A stretch of DNA of 47,596 nucleotides from Clostridium tarantellae (GTDB taxonomy: Bacteria; Bacillota; Clostridia; Clostridiales; Clostridiaceae), in the NCBI RefSeq assembly GCF_009295725.1, contig NZ_WHJC01000003.1, forward strand, positions 1-47,596, given 5' to 3'. The position numbers and the translations under genes are program-made. Numbering within the stretch: position 1 is the first letter of the stretch; each line of letters begins with the position of its first letter. Of this stretch, positions 33,495 to 42,485 are shown piece after piece. The notes beneath the pieces were generated by a model that was given only the letters and a program-made list of their open reading frames with translations, had not been told where the DNA came from and searched no databases.

Positions 33495-34577
33495 TTGAGT
33501 GTATTTTATGCTACATTAATTTCTACATATATTCTTTCTTGGCTTTCTAGAATAGGTAAAGAAAAAAAGAGAATAATATTTTCGATTTTTTGGTTATTTT
33601 TAGCTACTTTAATTTTAATTATAGTGTCAGGATTAAGAAGTGGAATAGGGGATACAAATGCATATATGCATTCTTATGATTTATTAGTACAAAATCCTAG
33701 TAGCTTTGAATTAAATGGAGATTTTGCATTAAATTTAATAAGTATTTTTTTAATGCAAATATCAACTAATCCACAAATATTAATTTTTACCACAGCATTT
33801 TTAACAAATTTATTTAATATGATTATTTTTTATAAATTTGGAACTTGTTTAGAATTGCAAGTATATATGTATATTACTTCAGGTTATTATACTGTAACAA
33901 TGAATGGAATAAGACAAAGTTTAGCAGCAGCATTTTTATTCTTATCTATAAATTTAATTATAAAAGGTAACTTCAAGATGTATGCAATTATAGTATTAAT
34001 TATATCTACATTTCATGCTTCAGCATTAATAATGATACCTTTATATTTTATTGTTAGAGAAGAAGCTTGGTCAAAAAAAGTTATGAAAATGATGCTATTA
34101 GCATGTATTGGTGTGTTTTTTTATGATTTATTTAGTGAAATTTTATTTAAGTTATTAGAGAATACTAAGTATGCAGCATATTCACAGGTTAATGAAGGTG
34201 GATCAAGTGTGATGAGAACAATTGTGAATTCCGTTCCGGTAATATTAGCTTATATTAAAAGAAATGAATTAAGAAAAATTTGGCCGGAAAGTAATATTTT
34301 TGTGAATTTTGCTTTGATAAATCTTATATTTGTTGGATTTGGAATGTTTAATTGGATATTTAATAGATTTACTATATATTTTCAGCTATATAATTTTATT
34401 TTATTACCATTTATTATAAAGAAATGCTTTAAAGGAAGGGAAAAAATTTTAGTTTATTTTGGATTTGTATTTTGTTATTTTATATTTTTTTATAGAGAAC
34501 AAGTTATTGGATTAAATATGAGTTATCCAAGCCAATATTTAACAATAGAAAATTTGTTTTATGAAGTTATTCCATAA
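33495..34577 (+). CDS. epsG: EpsG-family polysaccharide polymerase (Wzy-like, cluster 2)
   Basis: This 360-residue multi-span membrane protein of the EpsG family has GLRSGIGDTNAYMHSYD near residue 53, MNGIRQSLAAAFLF near 137 and FHASALIMIPLYF near 172. It should polymerise the cluster-2 repeat unit. TTG start with AAGGAGAT. The loops differ more from the cluster-1 protein than the flanking transferases do, which fits a polymerase that must fit a different repeat unit. Confidence 0.85.
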   Translation: MSVFYATLISTYILSWLSRIGKEKKRIIFSIFWLFLATLILIIVSGLRSGIGDTNAYMHSYDLLVQNPSSFELNGDFALNLISIFLMQISTNPQILIFTTAFLTNLFNMIIFYKFGTCLELQVYMYITSGYYTVTMNGIRQSLAAAFLFLSINLIIKGNFKMYAIIVLIISTFHASALIMIPLYFIVREEAWSKKVMKMMLLACIGVFFYDLFSEILFKLLENTKYAAYSQVNEGGSSVMRTIVNSVPVILAYIKRNELRKIWPESNIFVNFALINLIFVGFGMFNWIFNRFTIYFQLYNFILLPFIIKKCFKGREKILVYFGFVFCYFIFFYREQVIGLNMSYPSQYLTIENLFYEVIP

Positions 34578-34605
34578 AGTTTATTTAAAAAGGAGTGATA
34601 CCAGT

Positions 34606-35721
34606 ATGATAAAAATACTCCAAGTAGTAGGTGGTATGAATATAGGTGGAACAGAAACTATGCTTATGAATTTATACAGACAATTTAATAATGGAATACA
34701 GTTTGATTTTATTTCTTATTATGATGAAGAAGCATATTATGATAATGAAATAAGGTCACTTGGAGGAAAAGTTATAAGATTAAAAGCACCTAATAAAGTA
34801 GGGATGATAAAAGCTATAAAAGATTTGATGGAAGCTATAAAAGAAAATGGACCTTATGAAGCTATTCATACTCATACTTTATTTAATTGTGGTATATCGG
34901 TTTTAGCAGGTAAATTAGCAGGAGTTAAAGTAAGAGTATCCCATGCACACACTACTTTTGATAATAATAATAGTTTAGTTAAGAAAATATATATGAATAC
35001 AATGAGAACTTTAATAAAAAGTTGCTCTACTGATTTTTTAGCTTGTAGTGATAATGCAGGTAAATATTTATTTGGAGAAACTATAACTACAAATGATAGA
35101 TATAAAAAGCTTCCTAATTATATAGATTATATGAAGTTTATAAATTGTAATGATAAAGAAAGTATAAGAAAAGAATTTAATATAGGTAAAGATGATATAG
35201 TTATTGGTCATGTAGGAAGATTTATGGATGCTAAAAATCATAGATTTATAGTTCAAATAATATCTGATTTAGCAAAAAAGAATAATAAAATTAAATGTTT
35301 GCTCGTGGGTGAAGGACATTTAAAAAAAGATATAAATGATCAAGTAAAAAGACTAGGATTACAAAATAATGTTTATTTTCTTGGTATAAGAAAAGACATA
35401 CCAAAAATTCTAAAAATCTTAGATGTATTTTTATTTCCTTCAACCTATGAAGGATTAGGATTGGTATTATTAGAAGCTCAAGCATCAGGAATATCTTGTT
35501 TAGTTTCGGAAGCAATACAGCCTGAAGCAGATTTAGGAGTTGGATTGTTTAATAAGTTATATCTAAATGAAGGTTCAGAAAAGTGGAGTAGTGAGATATT
35601 AAATATTATTAATAATAAAACTATTGTAGATAAGGAAATTTTAAAAAATAGTTTTGAAAATAAGGGATATAACATAAATGATATAACTAATAATTTAAAA
35701 GACATTTACAAAGTAGGCTAA
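34606..35721 (+). CDS. EpsF-like GT4 glycosyltransferase (cluster 2)
   Basis: This 371-residue GT4 transferase is the partner of 7170-8309: ILQVVGGMNIGGTETMLMNLYR, KAPNKVGMIKAIKDL, VRVSHAHTT, CSDNAGKYLFGE, IGHVGRFMDAKNHRF and EX7E in EGLGLVLLEAQA. ATG 34606 is chosen because AAGGAGTGA (34590-34598) is ideally placed; an in-frame ATG at 34561 sits inside the end of the polymerase gene. Confidence 0.88.
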   Translation: MIKILQVVGGMNIGGTETMLMNLYRQFNNGIQFDFISYYDEEAYYDNEIRSLGGKVIRLKAPNKVGMIKAIKDLMEAIKENGPYEAIHTHTLFNCGISVLAGKLAGVKVRVSHAHTTFDNNNSLVKKIYMNTMRTLIKSCSTDFLACSDNAGKYLFGETITTNDRYKKLPNYIDYMKFINCNDKESIRKEFNIGKDDIVIGHVGRFMDAKNHRFIVQIISDLAKKNNKIKCLLVGEGHLKKDINDQVKRLGLQNNVYFLGIRKDIPKILKILDVFLFPSTYEGLGLVLLEAQASGISCLVSEAIQPEADLGVGLFNKLYLNEGSEKWSSEILNIINNKTIVDKEILKNSFENKGYNINDITNNLKDIYKVG

Positions 35722-35740
35722 GTAAAATAGGGGGATAAGA

Positions 35741-36931
35741 ATGAAGAAGGTATTGATATCATCTTTTGATATGGAAGTTGGAGGGGTAGAAAGAAGTTTA
35801 ATAAGTATGCTAGAAAATTTTGATTATAGTAATTATGATGTAGATTTAATGTTATATAGACATACAGGTGATTTCTTTAAATTATTACCTAATAAACCCA
35901 ATTTGTTAAATGAAGTTAAAGAGTATTCTACATTTAGAAAATCTATATCAGAAGTTTTTAAAGAAGGAAAAGTTTTATTAGGTATAGCAAGAACATTAGC
36001 TAAGTTTAATGCTAAAAATATAATGAAAAAAAATAATTTTAGTGAAGAAGGACATGTTCAAATGCAATATATGTGGAAGTATTCAATGTCTTTTTTACCT
36101 AAGTTAGAAAAAGAATATGATGTAGCTATAAGTTATCTTTGGCCTCATTACTTTATAGCAGAAAAAGTAAAGGCTAAAAAGAAGATAGCATGGATACATA
36201 CTGATTTTTCAAAAATAGAAACTGATATAAAGTTAGATTTAGAAATGTGGAATAATTTTAATCATATTATAGCAGTATCAGAAGAGTGTAAGAAATCTTT
36301 TTTAATAAAGTATCCTACTTTACATAATAAAGTAAAGGTAATGGAAAATATAACTTCCCCAGAGTTTATAAAGAAAATGTCTAATGAAAAAGTAGAAGAT
36401 AATCTTAGTAAGGATAATTCTTTTAAAATAGTTTCAGTAGCTAGATTATCTCATGCAAAAGGAATAGATAATGCAGTAAAAGCTTTAAAGATTTTACATG
36501 ATAAAAACTTTAAAAATATTAAATGGTATGTTGTTGGATATGGCGGAGATGAAGCTATGATAAAGGATTTAATAAAAGAAAATAATCTAGAAGATAGATT
36601 TATATTATTAGGAAAAAAAATAAATCCATATCCATATATGAAAGATTGTGATTTATATGTACAACCATCAAGATATGAGGGAAAAGCTGTTACAGTAACA
36701 GAAGCAAAGATTTTAGGAAAGCCAGTAGTTATAACTAATTATACAACTGCAAAAAGTCAAGTTAAATCAGGAGAAGATGGGTATATATGTGATTTATCTG
36801 TTGAAGGAATAGCTAAAGGAATAAAAACAATGTACAAGTATCCAGAGTTAAAAGAGTTAATTGCGAATAAATGTGTTAATACTGATTATGGAAATAAAGA
36901 AGAGTTAGATAAATTATATGAATTATTTTAA
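35741..36931 (+). CDS. GT4 glycosyltransferase (cluster 2)
   Basis: This 396-residue GT4 transferase is the partner of 8330-9520, with identical length and start (MKKVLISSFDMEVGGVERSL), the ISYLWPHYFIA and WIHTDFS strands, LGKKINPYPY and EX7E in EGKAVTVTEAK. AGGGGGAT precedes the ATG. Cluster 1 has E-G-K where this copy has E-A-K after the motif, the more usual residue. Confidence 0.88.
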   Translation: MKKVLISSFDMEVGGVERSLISMLENFDYSNYDVDLMLYRHTGDFFKLLPNKPNLLNEVKEYSTFRKSISEVFKEGKVLLGIARTLAKFNAKNIMKKNNFSEEGHVQMQYMWKYSMSFLPKLEKEYDVAISYLWPHYFIAEKVKAKKKIAWIHTDFSKIETDIKLDLEMWNNFNHIIAVSEECKKSFLIKYPTLHNKVKVMENITSPEFIKKMSNEKVEDNLSKDNSFKIVSVARLSHAKGIDNAVKALKILHDKNFKNIKWYVVGYGGDEAMIKDLIKENNLEDRFILLGKKINPYPYMKDCDLYVQPSRYEGKAVTVTEAKILGKPVVITNYTTAKSQVKSGEDGYICDLSVEGIAKGIKTMYKYPELKELIANKCVNTDYGNKEELDKLYELF

Positions 36932-36953
36932 AAATTAACTAAGGAGAGAATTT

Positions 36954-38069
36954 ATGAAAATATACACAATAACATGCCATGATGTATATAATCATGGAGC
37001 ATCATTACAGGCATATGCATTAATGAAATATCTTGAGAATCAAGGACACAATGTAGAGATTATAGACTACAAGCCAGATTATTTAAGTAATCATTATAAT
37101 ATGTTTAGTATTGATAATCCAAAATGGGATAAGAATTTTATAAGTAAATCTATTTATTTAACTTTGAAAATTCCATCACGAATAATTGGTAGAAAAAGAA
37201 AAAATGCCTTTGATAAATTTACAAGGAAAAACTTAAAAATAACTAATAAGAGATATAAGTCTAATGAAGATTTATTAAATAATATGCCATTAGGAGATGC
37301 ATATATATGTGGAAGTGATCAAATTTGGAATAGCTTACATAGAAACGGACGAGATAGAGCATTTTATCTTAATTTTGCTCCTGACAATAAAATTAAAGCA
37401 TCTTATGCAGCAAGTTTTGCAACTGATTTTGTATCTAAAGAATATGAAAATTTAGTAAAAGAAAATGTAAATAAATTAGATGGGGTAGGAGTAAGAGAAG
37501 TAAGTGGTGTAAATATATTAAATAATTTAGGTATCAAGAAAGCTGTTAATGTGTTAGATCCTGTTTTTTTGTTAGGAAAAGAAGAATGGAGCAATATAGG
37601 TGAAGAGGTTTTTGATGAAAAATATTTATTAGTTTATGACTTTGATAAAAATTCTTTTATTGAAAAATTAGCAAAAGATATTGCTAAAGAAAAAGGATAT
37701 AAAATATATACAATAAGCCATTATAAAGCAGGTTATGAAGATAGAAGCTTTAGATATAGTGGACCAGAAACATTTGTATCTTTAGTAAGAAATGCTGAAT
37801 TTGTTATATCTAATTCATTTCATGCAGTTGTTTTTTCTTTAATTTATGAAAAAGAAGTGGTTATTGTTAATAGGACAGAAAATATTAATACAAGAATGAG
37901 AGATTTGCTATGTTTAGTAAATTTAAAAGAAAGATTAGTTACTGAAAAAACTTATAATTTAGATAAGTTATTAAATCCTATAAATTATGTAGAAGTAAAA
38001 AAAATTTTAAATAAAAATATTAAGTTTTCTAAAAATTATTTAGAAAAAGTATTAGCTATTAAAAAGTAA
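36954..38069 (+). CDS. Polysaccharide pyruvyltransferase-family protein (cluster 2)
   Basis: This 371-residue protein is the partner of 9653-10756, with TCHDVYNHGASLQAYAL, CGSDQIWN, ASYAAS, VGVREVSGV, and ISNSFHAVVFSL. It should add pyruvate (or a related group) to a sugar shared by both polymers. AAGGAGAG precedes the ATG. Its stop codon overlaps the first base of an in-frame ATG of the next reading frame (38069), but the real start of that gene is probably 38081. Confidence 0.87.
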   Translation: MKIYTITCHDVYNHGASLQAYALMKYLENQGHNVEIIDYKPDYLSNHYNMFSIDNPKWDKNFISKSIYLTLKIPSRIIGRKRKNAFDKFTRKNLKITNKRYKSNEDLLNNMPLGDAYICGSDQIWNSLHRNGRDRAFYLNFAPDNKIKASYAASFATDFVSKEYENLVKENVNKLDGVGVREVSGVNILNNLGIKKAVNVLDPVFLLGKEEWSNIGEEVFDEKYLLVYDFDKNSFIEKLAKDIAKEKGYKIYTISHYKAGYEDRSFRYSGPETFVSLVRNAEFVISNSFHAVVFSLIYEKEVVIVNRTENINTRMRDLLCLVNLKERLVTEKTYNLDKLLNPINYVEVKKILNKNIKFSKNYLEKVLAIKK

Positions 38070-38080
38070 TGGAGGATATT

Positions 38081-39268
38081 GTGAAAAAGAAGATAGTATT
38101 TGTTATTGATTCTTTAAATAGTGGTGGAGCTGAAAAAAGTTTAGTATCATTATTAAATTTATTTAATTATAAAAAATATGATGTTCATTTAATGTTAATA
38201 AATAAGTCAGGGTTATATCTACCATTAGTTCCTAAAGAAGTTACTATAATAGATCCACCTAACTTTTTTACATTTAAACCTTCTTTAAAAAGTTTTATAA
38301 CCATTAATGAATTTAAATATAACATAGCAAGAATAAAGCAATCTTTATGCCTTAGACTTCCAATTAAAAGAAATTTTTCTCATGTTGCTCAATTAAGTTG
38401 GAATTTTACAGAAAAAGCTATAGATAAATTAGAAAGTAAATATGATGTTGCAATAGCATATAGTCAAGGATTTCCTACATATTTTGTTGCAAGTAAAGTA
38501 AGTGCAAATAAAAAATATTGTTGGATAAATACAGATTATAAAAAAGCAGGATATAATAAAGAGTTTGATTATAAATATTATGAGGTTTTTGATAAGTTGA
38601 TAGCTGTTTCTGATGTGGCAAGAGATGTATTAGTTGAAGTTTATCCTGAATTTAAAAATAAAATTACAGTAATTTATGACATAATTTCTAAGAATTTAAT
38701 TTGTAAAATGGCTGATAAAGAAATTGGCTTTAAAGATAATTTTGATGGATTAAGAATTTTGACTATAGGTAGATTAGTAAAATTAAAAGGTTATGATATT
38801 GCAATAAAAGTAGCTAAAAAATTAAAAGATGATGGAATAAATTTTAGATGGTATTCAATTGGAGAAGGAATTTTTAAAAAAGAACTTTTAAATTTAGTTA
38901 AAGAAAATAATTTAGAAGATAATTTTTATTTTCTAGGTACATTTACTAATCCGTATCCCTTTATAAAAGAGTGTGATATTTATTGTCAACCATCAAGATT
39001 CGAAGGGTTTGGAATGGCTATAGCTGAAGCTAAAATATTAAAAAAGCCAATAGTAACAACAAATTTTACTATTGTTCATAATCAAATTAAAAATAATGAA
39101 AATGGAATAATCGTTGATATTAATGATGAGGCTTTATATAAGGGAATAAAAAAAATAATTAGCAATAATAAATTAAAATATAATTTAATAAAGAATTTGG
39201 ATAAAGAAAAAATTAGTACAGAAGATGAAATTTTTAAGATTTATAGTATGTTAGAAAATACTTGTTAA
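38081..39268 (+). CDS. GT4 glycosyltransferase (cluster 2)
   Basis: This 395-residue GT4 transferase is the partner of 10770-11942, with FVIDSLNSGGAEKSLVSLLNL, VAIAYSQGFPTY, KYCWINTDYKKAGY, ILTIGRLVKLKGYD and EX7E in EGFGMAIAEAK. GTG 38081 is preferred: TGGAGGA (38070-38076) is spaced correctly for it, whereas ATG 38069 would overlap that site. The product then starts at the same place as its partner. Confidence 0.87.
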   Translation: MKKKIVFVIDSLNSGGAEKSLVSLLNLFNYKKYDVHLMLINKSGLYLPLVPKEVTIIDPPNFFTFKPSLKSFITINEFKYNIARIKQSLCLRLPIKRNFSHVAQLSWNFTEKAIDKLESKYDVAIAYSQGFPTYFVASKVSANKKYCWINTDYKKAGYNKEFDYKYYEVFDKLIAVSDVARDVLVEVYPEFKNKITVIYDIISKNLICKMADKEIGFKDNFDGLRILTIGRLVKLKGYDIAIKVAKKLKDDGINFRWYSIGEGIFKKELLNLVKENNLEDNFYFLGTFTNPYPFIKECDIYCQPSRFEGFGMAIAEAKILKKPIVTTNFTIVHNQIKNNENGIIVDINDEALYKGIKKIISNNKLKYNLIKNLDKEKISTEDEIFKIYSMLENTC

Positions 39269-39293
39269 TTCAACAAGTATATTAGGAGTTGAC

Positions 39294-40415
39294 ATGAAGA
39301 AAATTTTGTTTATAGCAAAAGATTTAAAGTTAGGAGGAGTATCTAAAGCTCTAATAAATCTTTTGAAATGTATTGATTTGAATAAATTTAATATAACACT
39401 AGTTACATTATTTGCTGATAATGATTATAAAAATAAATTAGATTCAAAAATAAAACATTTAATACTTTTTGAAAATAATAATTATTTAGACAAATTTACA
39501 AATAAAATAAAAGGAAGAATATTAAGACATTTTAACAATTCATTAGTATATGACTTTTTTATAAAAGAAAAATATGATATAGAAATAAGTTTTATGACTA
39601 ATTACCCTAATAAAATAATAGCTAATTCTTCCAATAAGGATTCTATAAAAATAGGATGGATACATGGAAATTATAATTATAAAAATTATGATTTAGAGAT
39701 ATATAAAAATTTAGAAGAACAAAAAAAAACTTATAATAAATTTAATCATATAGTATGTGTTTCGAGTGAATGTAAAGATGCTTTTTCTAATATAGTTACA
39801 GATAAAGATTTAATTACTATGGTTAATCCGATAGATTCTATAGAGATAAAAGAACTATCAAAAGAAAAAGTAAGCATAGAAAAAGATATATTTACAATTT
39901 GTTCTGTAGGCAGGCTTTCAGAAGAAAAAGGTTTTATGCGTTTGCTAAAAATACATAAAAAATTAATTGAAGAGGGCTTTAAATATAAATTATGGATAAT
40001 AGGAGATGGACCTGAAAAAAATAATTTAATTAATTATATTAATAAAAATAATTTAAATAAGCATACTTTATTATTAGGATATCAAAGTAATCCTTATAAA
40101 TTTATGGTTTTAAGTGATTTATATGTTTGTCCATCATATACTGAAGCATTAAGTACTACTATACAAGAATTCCTTATTTTAAAAAAACCTATAGTTACAA
40201 CTAGTTGTCCAGGAATGAAAGACTTACTAGGTGATTCAAAATATGGAATAATTACTCAAAATAATAGTGATGATTTATATAATGAATTGAAAAATATACT
40301 TATAAATAAAAAAAAATTTAATTATTATAAAGAAAAAGCAGTAGCAAGAAGTAGTAATTTTAATTTAGATAAAAGTATTACTGATATTAATAAATTAATA
40401 AATAATTTTCAATAG
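39294..40415 (+). CDS. GT4 glycosyltransferase, cluster-2 specific
   Basis: This 373-residue GT4 transferase has DLKLGGVSKALINLLK at the start, IGWIHGNYN, ICSVGRLSEEKGFMRL, WIIGDGPEKNN, and an EX7E motif in EALSTTIQE, where the usual E-G is E-A. TTAGGAG precedes the ATG. The gene is strikingly AT-rich: 60 bases counted by hand at 40261-40320 contain only 6 G or C. It sits in the second variable slot with no direct cluster-1 partner. Confidence 0.84.
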   Translation: MKKILFIAKDLKLGGVSKALINLLKCIDLNKFNITLVTLFADNDYKNKLDSKIKHLILFENNNYLDKFTNKIKGRILRHFNNSLVYDFFIKEKYDIEISFMTNYPNKIIANSSNKDSIKIGWIHGNYNYKNYDLEIYKNLEEQKKTYNKFNHIVCVSSECKDAFSNIVTDKDLITMVNPIDSIEIKELSKEKVSIEKDIFTICSVGRLSEEKGFMRLLKIHKKLIEEGFKYKLWIIGDGPEKNNLINYINKNNLNKHTLLLGYQSNPYKFMVLSDLYVCPSYTEALSTTIQEFLILKKPIVTTSCPGMKDLLGDSKYGIITQNNSDDLYNELKNILINKKKFNYYKEKAVARSSNFNLDKSITDINKLINNFQ

Positions 40416-40425
40416 GAGTATTCAT

Positions 40426-41574
40426 ATGAAAAAAGTTTTGTTTTTAATAGATTCATTAGATGGTGGAGGAGCAGAAAAAGTATTGGTTGACATAGTAAAA
40501 AATTTAAATTCTAAGAAATATGATATAACAGTAAGCACTATTTATGATAGAGGAGTTTATATAAATGAAATAAAAAAATATGCTAAATATAAACCTTTAT
40601 TAGAAACTTTAGAATTTGGACAAGGGTTTTTAAAAAATTTTATAAATAAAATTAAAAAAAATCTTAGAATGATATTTTTAAATAAAGCTAATGAAAAGTG
40701 GTTGTATAAATTTTTAATTAAAGATAAGTATGATATAGAAATTGCTTTTTTAGAAGTATTATCTACAAAAATAATTTCAGGTTCAACAAATAAACTGAGT
40801 AAAAAATATGCATGGGTTCACATAGATATGAGTAAGCAAAATTGGGCTTGTAGATTTTATAAAAATTTAGATGACCAAAAGAGATGTTATAGTAACTTTA
40901 ATAAAATAGTATGTGTATCTAAGGAAACTAAAGAAGGATTTATAAAAGAGTTTAATATAAGTAAAAATGTTATTGTGCAATATAATCCAGTAGATAACAA
41001 AGATATAATATCGAAATCTAAAGAAAATTTAAAATATTTTGACAATGATGATTTTAAAGTTATATCTATTGGAAGATTAGTAGAACAAAAGGGATATGAT
41101 AGATTATTAGAAGTTCATAAAAAATTAATTGAAGAAGGTTTAAAACATAAATTATATATTTTAGGAGATGGCAAAGAAAAAGAAAAATTAAAATCTTTCA
41201 TTAAAAAACATAAATTATTAGATACAGTTAAATTATTAGGATTTGAAAGAAATCCATATAAATATATTAGAAATTGTGATTTATTTGTATGTTCATCTAG
41301 AGCAGAAGGATACAGTTTAGTAGTGGCTGAATCTATTATATTAGAAGTGCCTATAATAAGTACTAAATGTTCGGGAATAAATGAATTACTTAATAATGGA
41401 GAATTTGGAATGTTAGTGGATAATGATACAGAATCATTATATAGTGGTCTTAAAGAAATTTTAACAAAAAGAGAGAAATATAATTATTATAAGGAAAAAG
41501 TAAAAGAGCGAAGCAATTATTTTAATTTAAACAATGTAATAAAAGATATAGAGTTATTATTGGATAAGGAGTAG
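40426..41574 (+). CDS. GT4 glycosyltransferase, cluster-2 specific
   Basis: This 382-residue GT4 transferase has FLIDSLDGGGAEKVLVDIVKNL, YAWVHIDMSK, KIVCVSKETKEGF, VISIGRLVEQKGYDRLL, YILGDGKEKEKL and EX7E in EGYSLVVAESI. AATAGGAG precedes the ATG. It resembles the preceding product (shared RLLEVHKKLIEEG-type segment), so the pair may be an old duplication. It lies in the second variable slot. Confidence 0.86.
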   Translation: MKKVLFLIDSLDGGGAEKVLVDIVKNLNSKKYDITVSTIYDRGVYINEIKKYAKYKPLLETLEFGQGFLKNFINKIKKNLRMIFLNKANEKWLYKFLIKDKYDIEIAFLEVLSTKIISGSTNKLSKKYAWVHIDMSKQNWACRFYKNLDDQKRCYSNFNKIVCVSKETKEGFIKEFNISKNVIVQYNPVDNKDIISKSKENLKYFDNDDFKVISIGRLVEQKGYDRLLEVHKKLIEEGLKHKLYILGDGKEKEKLKSFIKKHKLLDTVKLLGFERNPYKYIRNCDLFVCSSRAEGYSLVVAESIILEVPIISTKCSGINELLNNGEFGMLVDNDTESLYSGLKEILTKREKYNYYKEKVKERSNYFNLNNVIKDIELLLDKE

Positions 41575-41582
41575 AAAAAATT

Positions 41583-42485
41583 ATGTATGAATATGAGGTT
41601 ACAGTTTTTACCCCTACTTATAATAGAGGATATATAATAGAAAAATTATACAAATCTTTAAAAAATCAAAGTGATAAAAGATTTGAATGGATTGTTATAG
41701 ATGATGGTTCTGAGGATTGTACTAAAGATTTATTTGAAAAATGGATAAAAGAAAAAAATGAATTTACTATTAATTATCAAAATATAATTAATGGTGGAAA
41801 GCATAGAGCTATAAATAAAGGAGTAGAACTAGCAAAAGGAAAATTATTTTTTATTGTGGATTCAGATGATTATTTAACTAATGATGCAATTTCAAATCTT
41901 ATTAAGGTTGAAAAAACTTTAAATGGTACAAATGAAAAATTTGCAGGTATAGCAGCGTTAAGGGGATTTAATGAAAAAAAAATTATTGGTACAACATTTA
42001 AGGGTTATACAATAGATGCAACTTCTTTAGAAAGAGAAAAATATAATATAAATGGAGATAAAGCAGAAGCTTTTTATACACATATACTTAAAAAATATAA
42101 ATTTCCAGAATTTAATGGAGAAAAATTTTTAACTGAAAATGTAGTTTGGAATGAAATAGCATTTGATGGATATAAACTTAGATGGTTTAATGAAATAATT
42201 TATATATGCAATTATTTAGAGGATGGATTAACAAGTAATGTTAAAAATTTATTTATAAATAATCCTAAAGGCTATGCATATATGATTAAACAAAATATAA
42301 AACATAATAAAAAGAGATTTCAATTCAGAGTATATGCCTATTTAAATTATTTTTTACAAATGGAAAATAAAATATCTTTAGAAAAAATGGCAATAAATTT
42401 AGAGATAAATAAATTTTTTTTAATAGTAATTATAGAATTATGGCGTTTAAAAAGAAAAATAAAAGGGGAAAATTATGAGGGTTAA
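41583..42485 (+). CDS. GT2 glycosyltransferase, cluster-2 specific
   Basis: This 300-residue GT2 transferase has VTVFTPTYNRGYIIEKLYKSL, IDDGSEDCTKDLFEKW, GGKHRAINKGVELAKG and the DxD motif VDSDDYL. It is related to the TPxYNR-type enzymes at 5045 and 32581, yet has no partner in the same slot of cluster 1. AAGGAG lies in the end of the previous gene. Its last 11 bases overlap the start of the flippase gene (42475), suggesting coupled translation. Confidence 0.86.
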   Translation: MYEYEVTVFTPTYNRGYIIEKLYKSLKNQSDKRFEWIVIDDGSEDCTKDLFEKWIKEKNEFTINYQNIINGGKHRAINKGVELAKGKLFFIVDSDDYLTNDAISNLIKVEKTLNGTNEKFAGIAALRGFNEKKIIGTTFKGYTIDATSLEREKYNINGDKAEAFYTHILKKYKFPEFNGEKFLTENVVWNEIAFDGYKLRWFNEIIYICNYLEDGLTSNVKNLFINNPKGYAYMIKQNIKHNKKRFQFRVYAYLNYFLQMENKISLEKMAINLEINKFFLIVIIELWRLKRKIKGENYEG

